Shown: one piece after another, positions 27,988-36,263 of the stretch | Numbering within the stretch: position 1 is the stretch's first letter | Layout of the letters: the number at the start of each line of letters is the position of its first letter | From: Bacteroidales bacterium | GTDB lineage: Bacteria > Bacteroidota > Bacteroidia > Bacteroidales > UBA932 | Assembly: GCA_016286385.1 (NCBI GenBank) | Contig: JAEESO010000001.1 | Location: 1 to 64,000 of the forward strand | Length of the DNA: 64,000 nucleotides | Reading direction: 5' to 3' | The notes under the pieces: generated by a model | Databases searched by the model: none | Seen by the model: the letters and a program-made list of their open reading frames with translations, nothing else | Told to the model about the DNA's origin: nothing | Position numbers and translations under genes: made by a program

Positions 27988-29793
27988 ATGAAGCACTTTG
28001 TTAAATGTTTTCTTGTAGCACTGGCAGTGATTTCCGAGTTATGCTGCTGCGCAAAACCTGAGAATAGTGGCTCAAAAGAGGAGACATCAGCTCCTACTGA
28101 TATCACCCTTTCACAGGAGACTTTCGAGGCCGCTCAGGCCGGAGGCTCCATTACGCTTACCGTGACGGCTCCAACACGCCCTACGATATCGGCAGTACCC
28201 GCTTGGATTACCATGCCGGACGGCACTTACAACAGCAAGTCATATAAGATCAGCTATAATGTAAAAGTGTCGGAGAATACTTCTACAGATGGCAGAAGTG
28301 CGACCATAACCATAAAAGCCGGCAGTCTAAGCAAAGACTTTAAGGTTACCCAGCCCGGCAAAGAGGCTCAAGATTCTACTCCCAAGGAGATGACTTTGGA
28401 CAAGCACGCTGTCACCATCCGTCAGGCAGGCGGTCAGGCCTCCGTCATTGTCACATCTCCGCTTGCAGCTGCTGTTGCCGATGTCCCTGAGTGGCTTGAG
28501 GTATCCAACACGGACTTCAATAACTATAAGATGAAGTTTACATTCAGAGCTGCTGAAAATGACAGCTACGATGAACGAATCGCCACTATTAAAGTCTCGG
28601 CCGGAAGCTTCGCGGACCAAATTACAGTGACACAGGAAGCTAAGTTCAAGGATCCGGACGCCATTGACAACGCCGCCTGGCACCGTGGAATGGAGCTCGG
28701 TCTTGGCTGGAATATGGGCAACCATATGGATGCCATTAATAACGGCGTTTCCAGTGAAACCGCTTGGGGTAATCCCAAAGCTACCCAGGCTACGTTTACC
28801 GGTCTCAAGGCAAAGGGTTTCAGCAGTGTCCGTATCCCCATTACCTGGGCAGGCCATATTGGCGCCGCACCGGACTATAAGATAGAAGACGCCTGGATGA
28901 ACCGTGTTGCCGAGATTGTAGGTTATGCCAAGACCGCCGGTCTGAATGTTATCATAAATACACATCACGATGAAGATCACGGAGACGGCATGTGGCAGAA
29001 TCTTAAAGGCGCTGTTGACAGCGAGTCTGTCAATACCAAGGTAAAGGAAGAAATCAGCGCTGTTTGGACCCAGATTGCCGTCAAGTTCAAGGACGAAGGC
29101 GACTACCTTATGATGGAGTCTTTCAACGAGCTCATTTATGGAGATGAGTGGTATTCTTCTTCCAATACTCAGAAGAAATGCGATGTAATCAACGAGTGGA
29201 ACCAGGTGTTCGTGGATGCCGTCCGTGCAACAGGCGGTAACAATTCCACCCGCTGGCTGGGTGTTCCCGGCTATGCCGCAAGTCCCAACTACCTTACCTA
29301 CCTTGCCGTTCCCAACGACTCGGCGAAGAAGACCATGCTGGCTTTCCACTGCTATGACCCGTATGACTATACTATCGGCGCAGCCCAACTTGCAGACTGG
29401 GGCCATACCGGAAGCGCATACACAAATGGCGAGAATGAGATCAAGAAACTCTTCAAGGGAATCTATGAGAATTATATAGCCAAGGATATCCCTATTTACA
29501 TGGGCGAATTCGGCTGCTCCATGAGAGACAAGAACGCTCGGTATTCCTGGGCATTTTATCTCTACTATCTTGAATATGTGGTAAAATGCGCAAGAACTTA
29601 CGGAATTGCGCCTTTCCTGTGGGACAACGGCGCAGAAGGAGTCGGACGTGAGAAGCATCCCTATATCAATCACGGAACGGGTGATTATATGGCGACAGGC
29701 AAAGAACCTGTTGAGACCATGGTAAAGGCCTGGTCTGTCCATTCAAACGATTATAACCTTCAGACCGTATACGACAGCGCCCCGGTGTTTTAA
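27988..29793 (+). CDS. BACON-GH5_4-type endoglucanase lipoprotein
   Basis: 601 residues: a lipoprotein signal ending in a cysteine run, two BACON domains (residues about 35-120 and 130-215, each ending in VTQPG or VTQEA), then a GH5 barrel. The barrel shows GLGWNMGNHMDA, ETAWGNP, acid/base in MESFNEL (near E381) and nucleophile in YMGEFGCS (near E507). This is the subfamily 4 pattern, whose members cut mixed-linkage glucan, xyloglucan or glucomannan. In this locus glucomannan is the likely target. BACON domains usually hold such enzymes away from the membrane. Confidence 0.88.
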   Translation: MKHFVKCFLVALAVISELCCCAKPENSGSKEETSAPTDITLSQETFEAAQAGGSITLTVTAPTRPTISAVPAWITMPDGTYNSKSYKISYNVKVSENTSTDGRSATITIKAGSLSKDFKVTQPGKEAQDSTPKEMTLDKHAVTIRQAGGQASVIVTSPLAAAVADVPEWLEVSNTDFNNYKMKFTFRAAENDSYDERIATIKVSAGSFADQITVTQEAKFKDPDAIDNAAWHRGMELGLGWNMGNHMDAINNGVSSETAWGNPKATQATFTGLKAKGFSSVRIPITWAGHIGAAPDYKIEDAWMNRVAEIVGYAKTAGLNVIINTHHDEDHGDGMWQNLKGAVDSESVNTKVKEEISAVWTQIAVKFKDEGDYLMMESFNELIYGDEWYSSSNTQKKCDVINEWNQVFVDAVRATGGNNSTRWLGVPGYAASPNYLTYLAVPNDSAKKTMLAFHCYDPYDYTIGAAQLADWGHTGSAYTNGENEIKKLFKGIYENYIAKDIPIYMGEFGCSMRDKNARYSWAFYLYYLEYVVKCARTYGIAPFLWDNGAEGVGREKHPYINHGTGDYMATGKEPVETMVKAWSVHSNDYNLQTVYDSAPVF

Positions 29794-29827
29794 TGCCGTT
29801 TTTGTTAATTGATTGATTTTGAGTTAA

Positions 29828-30925
29828 ATGATTAAGAAAAACGCAATGCTTTTGTTCGCTGTGGCTCTGTGCGTAGCCTGCGGCCCGCGTGACAAAAAGC
29901 CCATGGAAACGCCAAAGGACCAGCTTGTGCACAGGCTTTTCACCTATGCGGAGAACGGCCAGATTGCCTACGGTCATCAGGACGATCTTTTCTACGGCCA
30001 CACCTGGAAGGTGGAGGATTATGAGAATGATCCTCTGGAGCGCAGTGACGTAAAGGACGTTACCGGAAAGTACCCCGTGCTCCTTGGCTGTGACCTTGGC
30101 GGCATTGAGCTGGGGGCCGATAAAAACCTTGACGGCGTGCCCTTTGACCTTATGCGGAGGGCGGCTCAGAAGCACGCGGAAAGGGGCGGCATCGTTACCT
30201 TCTCCTGGCACCCACGGAACCCTCTCACGGGTGGCGACGCCTGGGACATCTCCTCCGACCAGGTGGTTAAATCCATCCTCAAAGGCGGTGAGAAAGAGCG
30301 TGAATTCCGCACCTGGCTATCACGTGCCGCCGATTTTCTGGAGTCTATCGGCCCGGATGTTCCCATCATTTTCCGTCCCTGGCATGAAAACATTGGTAGC
30401 TGGTTCTGGTGGGGAGGCAAACTCTGCACGCCTCAGGAGTATCAGGAACTTTTCCGCGCCACCTGGCTCTATTTCACCAAGGACCGCGGCCTCACCAACA
30501 TCCTCTGGTGCTATTCTCCCAACGGAGACGTAAAGCCGGAAGACTATATGAGCCGATACCCCGGGGATGAATTCGTGGACATCCTTGGCGTTGATACCTA
30601 TGAGTATGTGGGAGGCGGGAGCGTGGAGGAAGCATCGGCCCGCTTCAGGGGCGAACTCCGCCGCATCCTTACCTTCCTCACGGCCCTTTCCTATGAGCAC
30701 CAGAAGCTGATGTGCCTCTCGGAAACCGGCCTTGAGGGCCTTGTAGACCCTACCTGGTGGACAGAGACCGTGCATCCCGTCATCTCCGACTTTGCCATAA
30801 GCTATGTCCTAACCTGGCGTAACGCCCACGACAAACCGGAGCATTTCTATGCTCCCTGGGCCGGATTCGACGGGGCCGATGACTTTAAAACCTTTACCGA
30901 AAAAGAGATTATCGTATTGCTATGA
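29828..30925 (+). CDS. Second GH26 beta-mannanase/mannobiohydrolase lipoprotein
   Basis: 365 residues, lipobox VACG. GH26 residues: GHQDDLFYGHTW, TFSWHPRNP, acid/base in FRPWHENIGSWFWWG (near E187), nucleophile in CLSETG (near E299). The DDLFYGHTW start differs from the first GH26 and resembles Bacteroidota enzymes that release mannobiose from chain ends or act in the periplasm. Its stop overlaps the GH130 start by four bases (ATGA), coupling it to the cytoplasmic pathway. Exact endo or exo mode cannot be read from sequence. Confidence 0.9.
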   Translation: MIKKNAMLLFAVALCVACGPRDKKPMETPKDQLVHRLFTYAENGQIAYGHQDDLFYGHTWKVEDYENDPLERSDVKDVTGKYPVLLGCDLGGIELGADKNLDGVPFDLMRRAAQKHAERGGIVTFSWHPRNPLTGGDAWDISSDQVVKSILKGGEKEREFRTWLSRAADFLESIGPDVPIIFRPWHENIGSWFWWGGKLCTPQEYQELFRATWLYFTKDRGLTNILWCYSPNGDVKPEDYMSRYPGDEFVDILGVDTYEYVGGGSVEEASARFRGELRRILTFLTALSYEHQKLMCLSETGLEGLVDPTWWTETVHPVISDFAISYVLTWRNAHDKPEHFYAPWAGFDGADDFKTFTEKEIIVLL

Positions 30926-32088
30926 CATTTAACGAAAGACTTGCGTGGCTTAAGGACAATTACTGCGCGCTGATTGAAAAGAAGAACAGCCCCATCGAGG
31001 GCAACGGTATCTATGAGCGTTGGGAAAACCCCATCCTCACTGCGGCTCATGCCCCGCTTGAGTGGCGCTATGACCTTGACCGTGAGCGCAATCCCTTCCT
31101 TATGGAAAGGATTGGGGTGAATGCAACCCTTAATTCCGGCGCCATCAAGTGGAATGGAAAATACGTGCTTGTGGTGCGCGTGGAAGGGAATGACCGTAAG
31201 AGTTTCTTCGCAGTTGCCGAAAGCCCCAACGGAGTGGACAATTTCAAGTTCTGGCCCCGTCCCATCACCATGCCTGAATGGGGAGAGCCCGCAACCAACG
31301 TGTATGATATGCGTCTCACAGCCCATGAGGATGGCTGGATCTACGGCATCTTCTGCGTGGAGCGCAAGGACCACACCTTGGAAGGAGACCTTTCCGCCGC
31401 AACTGCAGCGGCCGGAGTTGCCCGCACCAAGGACCTCGTGAACTGGGAAAGGCTTCCTGATATCCAGTCCCGCAGCCAGCAGAGGAACGTGGTGCTGCAC
31501 CCGGAATTTGTGAATGGCAAATATGCCCTCTACACACGCCCTCAGGACGGATTCATAGATGCAGGAAGCGGCGGCGGCATAGGCTGGGCCCTGGTAGACA
31601 CAATGGACGGAGCAGTCATCAAGGAGGAGAAAATCATCAACCTCCGTCATTACCACACCATCAAGGAAGTGAAAAACGGCGAAGGCCCCCATCCCATCAA
31701 AACTCCCAAGGGCTGGCTCCACCTTGCCCACGGCGTGCGCGGCTGCGCCAGCGGTCTCCGCTATGTGCTGTACATGTATATGACCGCGCTGGACGACCCT
31801 TCACGCGTGATTGCGGAACCCGGCGGATTCCTTATGGTCCCTTCCGGCTGGGAGTACATAGGAGACGTTATGAACGTCCTTTTCAGTAACGGCTGGATTG
31901 CCGATCCCGACGGTCGCGTATTCATCTACTACGCCTCCTCAGATACCCGTATGCACGTTGCCACATCAACCATCGACCGCCTTGTGGACTACTGCCTCAA
32001 CACTCCGGCCGACGGCTTCCGCACCGGACGTTCAGTTGAAGCCATCAACCGCCTCATTGACGCTAATGAAGCGCGTGGGGGTAAGTAA
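30922..32088 (+). CDS. GH130 4-O-beta-mannosyl-glucose phosphorylase
   Basis: 388 residues with no signal peptide, so cytoplasmic. The five-bladed GH130 fold shows HAPLEWRYDLDRERNPFLMER, NATLNSGAIKWNGKY, catalytic Asp in NVYDMRLT and phosphate-contacting HPEFVNGKYALYTRPQDGFID. The start and overall pattern match subfamily 1 mannosylglucose phosphorylases. It takes mannosyl-glucose made by the epimerase at 38627 and yields mannose-1-phosphate and glucose, saving ATP. Both genes in one locus define the known mannobiose catabolic route. Confidence 0.92.
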   Translation: MTFNERLAWLKDNYCALIEKKNSPIEGNGIYERWENPILTAAHAPLEWRYDLDRERNPFLMERIGVNATLNSGAIKWNGKYVLVVRVEGNDRKSFFAVAESPNGVDNFKFWPRPITMPEWGEPATNVYDMRLTAHEDGWIYGIFCVERKDHTLEGDLSAATAAAGVARTKDLVNWERLPDIQSRSQQRNVVLHPEFVNGKYALYTRPQDGFIDAGSGGGIGWALVDTMDGAVIKEEKIINLRHYHTIKEVKNGEGPHPIKTPKGWLHLAHGVRGCASGLRYVLYMYMTALDDPSRVIAEPGGFLMVPSGWEYIGDVMNVLFSNGWIADPDGRVFIYYASSDTRMHVATSTIDRLVDYCLNTPADGFRTGRSVEAINRLIDANEARGGK

Positions 32089-32159
32089 TTGAGTATTATT
32101 GAGTTAGTGAAAAAAGGGTACTTGGATTTCCGGACCCTAAATCATGTAAAAAATTAATA

Positions 32160-33617
32160 ATGAAACATTTACGTCCACGCCTTGTGGCGGCGCTTCTCTT
32201 TCTGAGTGCGGCTTTGAATGCACAGCCGCTTCAGATTGCGCACATTTTCTCAGATCACGCAGTTCTGCAGCAGGACACTTCCGTTCCTGTATGGGGATGG
32301 GGAGAACCCGGAAAGAAGGTGCAGGTGAAGGCCTCCTGGCTCAAAAAAGCTGTTTCCACTACTGTTGCCGATGACGGCTCATGGCGTGTTCAGCTGCAAA
32401 CTCTTCCCGCAGATGGCCGCTCCCAAAGCCTGGTGGTGAAGTCCGGGAAAGAGAAGATAGAGCTTGTAGACGTGGTGTTTGGCGAAGTGTGGATGTGCTC
32501 CGGACAGTCCAATATGGAAATGCCGCTCAGGGGTTTTGGATTCCAGGGCGTGGACGGCGCCACTCAGGCCATCCTGGAAGCGGGAGAAACCGCATGGAGC
32601 GTGCGTCTTCTGGATATTAAGACTGCCAAGAAAACAAGCCCGGAGAAGGACATTGAGGCCGTCTGGGAGCTCACCACTCCCGGAGTTGCCGCAAAGGCAT
32701 CGGCCGTTGGGTATTTCTTTGCAAAGAGTCTTTCAAAGAGCCTCGGAGGAGTACCTGTAGGCATTATTGTGAACGCCTGGGGCGGCAGCCGCATAGAGCC
32801 CTGGATGCCCAGGGAAGTGATTAACGGCGCGGGTCTTTCCAAGGAAGAACTTGACACCATCTACGCCATAGAAGAGAAGCCGGACCGCTGGCCTGAAACC
32901 CCGGAACTTATCTGGAACGGCCGCGTGGCTCCCATCGTTGGCTATGCCATGAAGGGCATCCTGTGGTATCAGGGCTGCTCAAACATCGGTCAGAACTGCT
33001 ATGACAAGCTTCAGAATGCAATGGTGAGATACTGGCGTGAGAAGTGGGGAAGGGGAGACATCCCTTTCATCTACACCCTTCTTGCCCCGTATGAGCACGG
33101 AGATATCAACGGCAGGTGGCGTCCCTTCTTTGTGGAAGCCCAGATGAGAACCGCAGGGACCATCCCCGCCGCATGGTTCGTTTCCACCGAAACCCTAGGC
33201 AACAAAGTCACCGTGCATCCTTCCCAGAAGAAGGAAGTGGCAAACCTTATGCTTATGCGCGCCCTTCAGAATATCTATGGCCAGGAACTTGGATTGGACA
33301 TAGACTATCCTGAAGTGCAGAGCGTATCCTATGAGGAAGACGGCACCGTAAAACTGCGTCTCACCCATGTGTGGAGTGATCTTGGAAGCATTTCCTCCCG
33401 TGACGTTGTGGGCTTTGAACTTGCGGGGGAGAACCGTGAGTTCCACCTTGCCGATGCTCAGATTGACTGGGACGGCCAGACCATAGTAGTAAAATGCCCT
33501 GAGGTCTCCAAGCCCGTAGCCGTCCGCTATGCCTGGCGCAACTGGATGGGCGCAAACCTCCAGAAGACAAGCGGCATCCCCGTGCCGCCCTTCCGTACAG
33601 ATGACTGGGATTACTGA
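32160..33617 (+). CDS. SGNH-type acetyl esterase (sialate O-acetylesterase-like)
   Basis: 485 residues with a signal peptide ending LNAQ. It opens IAHIFSDHAVLQQD with a beta-sandwich domain interleaved. The catalytic domain has WMCSGQSNMEMPL (Ser 117), the oxyanion segment NAWGGSRIEPWMP, GILWYQGCSNI, and the late block VTVHPSQKKEVANLM with the likely catalytic His. In a mannan locus the substrate is probably acetyl groups on mannose. A 71-nt gap precedes it and contains a small hairpin (AGGGT...ACCCT) that may modulate expression. Confidence 0.85.
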   Translation: MKHLRPRLVAALLFLSAALNAQPLQIAHIFSDHAVLQQDTSVPVWGWGEPGKKVQVKASWLKKAVSTTVADDGSWRVQLQTLPADGRSQSLVVKSGKEKIELVDVVFGEVWMCSGQSNMEMPLRGFGFQGVDGATQAILEAGETAWSVRLLDIKTAKKTSPEKDIEAVWELTTPGVAAKASAVGYFFAKSLSKSLGGVPVGIIVNAWGGSRIEPWMPREVINGAGLSKEELDTIYAIEEKPDRWPETPELIWNGRVAPIVGYAMKGILWYQGCSNIGQNCYDKLQNAMVRYWREKWGRGDIPFIYTLLAPYEHGDINGRWRPFFVEAQMRTAGTIPAAWFVSTETLGNKVTVHPSQKKEVANLMLMRALQNIYGQELGLDIDYPEVQSVSYEEDGTVKLRLTHVWSDLGSISSRDVVGFELAGENREFHLADAQIDWDGQTIVVKCPEVSKPVAVRYAWRNWMGANLQKTSGIPVPPFRTDDWDY

Positions 33618-36247
33618 TGAAAAGACTGTATGTAATACTCCTTTTTCTGGCGCTCTCTTGTTCGCCAAATAGCATTGTGTCCGTGAATACGGGCGCGGGG
33701 CTTTTGCGTCTTGAGGTGGTAAGCCCTGAGATTGTGAGGGTGAGCGCTGCCAAGGACGGACGGTTCAGTGACCGTCAGAGCCTTGCCGTGCTTCCCCAGG
33801 AAGGCTGCACGGACTTTGAGGTATCAGAGGCCATGGGTGTTGTGCATCTTACCACAAAGGCTCTTGCCGTAGATATTTACAAGGCCGATGGAAGCATACG
33901 CTTCTATGACGGTGAAGGGAACGTCCTTGCCGATGACGGGCGCGTGAGCTTTGACGGAGGCACCGCCGTGAGTTTTGCATCCCAGGAGGACGAAGCCTTC
34001 TACGGCCTTGGACAGCATCAGGCCGGGGAACTTGACCACAAGGGCCGCCGTGAGGAGCTGTATCAGTACAATACCAAGATAAGCGTCCCCTTCGTGCTCT
34101 CCAACAAGGGTTACGGAATCCTCTTTGACGCATATTCCTACAGCCGCTGGGGCAGTACTGAGCCCTACCGCCAGCTTGGAGAGGTATTTGACCTTGACCT
34201 TGATGGCCGATACACTGCTGCCAACGGCAAGGTCCTCACCCAGAAGGAAGACTCCCTCTACTATGAGAACGAGTGGGCCATAAGGAACCTTCCGAAGGGG
34301 CCTTTCTCAAAGGTCAAATATGAGGGCACCATCACCGCCCGTGAGACCGGCGACTACCACTTCATCCAGTACTATGCCGGCTTCCAGAGCACCTCGATCG
34401 GCGGCAAGGAGGTCATGAGCCGCCGCTGGCGCCCGGCATGGAATCCCAACAGCTGCAAATACACCGTCCACCTTGAAAAAGGCGTTCCCACTCCCGTTGT
34501 GATAGACTGGGAGCCGGACGGAGACGTGTCTTATATCGGCCTCAGGGTGGCTCCCCTTGAATTTGAGGACAATGAGTCCCGCCTCACTTTCTGGAGCGAA
34601 TGTGAGCCTATGGCCGATTTCTACTTCATCGCAGGCGGAAGCGCCGACAAAGTGATTGCCGGCTACCGTAAACTCAGTGGCAAGGCCCCCGTCATGCCCA
34701 AGTGGGCCCTTGGATTCTGGCAGAGCAGGGAGCGCTACAGCACGCAGGAAGACCTTGTGGGCACCCTCGCGGAATTCCGCCGCCGCCACATCCCCGTAGA
34801 CAATATTGTCCAGGACTGGCAGTACTGGGAGGACGACCAGTGGGGAAGCCATCAGTTTGACGAATCCCGCTACCCTGACCCGGAGGCCATGCTTGACAGC
34901 GTCCACGCCATGCACGGCCGATTCATGATAAGCGTCTGGCCAAAGTTCTACACCAATACGGATAATTACAAGGAACTGAAGGCAGCCGGATATGCCTATA
35001 CCCACGCGGAGGATGCCGGCCTTGAAGACTGGCTGGGCCACAAGCAGAGCTTCTACGACGCCTACGCAGAAGGCGGCCGGAAGATGTTCTGGGACCAGAT
35101 GGACCGTAACCTCTACTCTAAGTTCGGCAAAAAGATAGACGCCTGGTGGATGGACGCCTCTGAGCCAAACCTAAGGGACTGCCTCCCCATGGATTACTTC
35201 AAGTGGCTTATCACTCCAAACGCGCTTGGCTCCTCCACTGAATACCTTAACGCTTATGCCCTGGTCAATGCCCAGGCTATCTACGAGGGCCAGCGCTCAG
35301 TGGATCCGGATAAGAGGGTGTTCCTCCTTACCCGTAATGGCTTTGCCGGCCTCCAGAGGTATTCCACGGCATCATGGAGCGGGGATATCGGCACATCCTG
35401 GGAAGATTTTCGCATGCAGGCCGCTGCTGGTCTTAACTACTCCATGAGCGGAATTCCTTTCTGGGGAATGGACATCGGAGGCTTCTCCGTGATGAGTAAG
35501 TTCTATGACAGCGCAAATGCCCCCGAATGGCAGGAACTCCAGACCCGCTGGCATCAGGCCGGCACCTTCGTGCCCCTGTTCCGCACCCACGGCCAGTGGC
35601 CCCGCAGGGAACTCTGGAACATTGCCCCGCAGGGCTCAAAGGCCTATGAGAGCATCCTCTACTATATGAAGCTCCGCTACAGGCTCATGCCTTATATATA
35701 TTCGCTGACAGGCGCCGTCCTTTTTGAGGACGCTACCATCATGAGGGCCCTTGCAATGGATTACCCGCATGATCCCGAAGTCCGTGACCTCTCAGACCAA
35801 TGGCTCTTCGGGCCCGCCATTATGGTTTGCCCGGTGTTTGAGTACAAGGCTACAAGCCGCAGCGTCTACTTCCCGGAAGGCACCTGGTATGACTTCTACA
35901 CCGGTGAGAAGATTGAAGGCGGCCGCCGAATCACGGTGGATGCACCGTATGAGCGCATTCCCCTTTACGTACGCGCCGGCAGCATCATCCCCATGGGCCC
36001 GGATATGGAATGGACGGATGAAAAACCTCTGGAGGAGGTCACCCTCATGGTATATCCCGGGGCCAATTCCGACTTCACCCTCTACGAGGACGACGGCCTC
36101 ACCTACGGATATGAGCGCGGGGAATACGCCGTTACCCGTATCCACTGGAACAATGCCGCTGGGAAGGCCGATATCGGCCCCCGTGAAGGCTCATATCCAG
36201 GGATGCCGGGGAACCGGACCTACAAAGTTGTAGTTGTGGGAAAATAA
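33617..36247 (+). CDS. GH31 glycosidase with PA14 insertion
   Basis: 876 residues, lipobox ALSC; the start shares one base with the upstream stop (TGATGA). N-terminal beta-sandwich with FYGLGQHQAG, then a PA14-type insert (residues about 230-320, YEGTITARETGDYHFIQYYAG), then the barrel: nucleophile in WWMDASEPN (near D512) and acid/base in WSGDIGTSWEDF (near D589). PA14-bearing GH31 enzymes include alpha-xylosidases and alpha-galactosidases. In a galactomannan setting a role in removing alpha-linked side chains is plausible; the exact sugar is not decidable here. Confidence 0.88.
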   Translation: MKRLYVILLFLALSCSPNSIVSVNTGAGLLRLEVVSPEIVRVSAAKDGRFSDRQSLAVLPQEGCTDFEVSEAMGVVHLTTKALAVDIYKADGSIRFYDGEGNVLADDGRVSFDGGTAVSFASQEDEAFYGLGQHQAGELDHKGRREELYQYNTKISVPFVLSNKGYGILFDAYSYSRWGSTEPYRQLGEVFDLDLDGRYTAANGKVLTQKEDSLYYENEWAIRNLPKGPFSKVKYEGTITARETGDYHFIQYYAGFQSTSIGGKEVMSRRWRPAWNPNSCKYTVHLEKGVPTPVVIDWEPDGDVSYIGLRVAPLEFEDNESRLTFWSECEPMADFYFIAGGSADKVIAGYRKLSGKAPVMPKWALGFWQSRERYSTQEDLVGTLAEFRRRHIPVDNIVQDWQYWEDDQWGSHQFDESRYPDPEAMLDSVHAMHGRFMISVWPKFYTNTDNYKELKAAGYAYTHAEDAGLEDWLGHKQSFYDAYAEGGRKMFWDQMDRNLYSKFGKKIDAWWMDASEPNLRDCLPMDYFKWLITPNALGSSTEYLNAYALVNAQAIYEGQRSVDPDKRVFLLTRNGFAGLQRYSTASWSGDIGTSWEDFRMQAAAGLNYSMSGIPFWGMDIGGFSVMSKFYDSANAPEWQELQTRWHQAGTFVPLFRTHGQWPRRELWNIAPQGSKAYESILYYMKLRYRLMPYIYSLTGAVLFEDATIMRALAMDYPHDPEVRDLSDQWLFGPAIMVCPVFEYKATSRSVYFPEGTWYDFYTGEKIEGGRRITVDAPYERIPLYVRAGSIIPMGPDMEWTDEKPLEEVTLMVYPGANSDFTLYEDDGLTYGYERGEYAVTRIHWNNAAGKADIGPREGSYPGMPGNRTYKVVVVGK

Positions 36248-36263
36248 CTAACTAAAACCTTAT

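Noticed and set aside
28327..29742. 471-residue minus-strand frame
   Set aside because: Antisense to the BACON-GH5_4 gene, with no recognisable domain.
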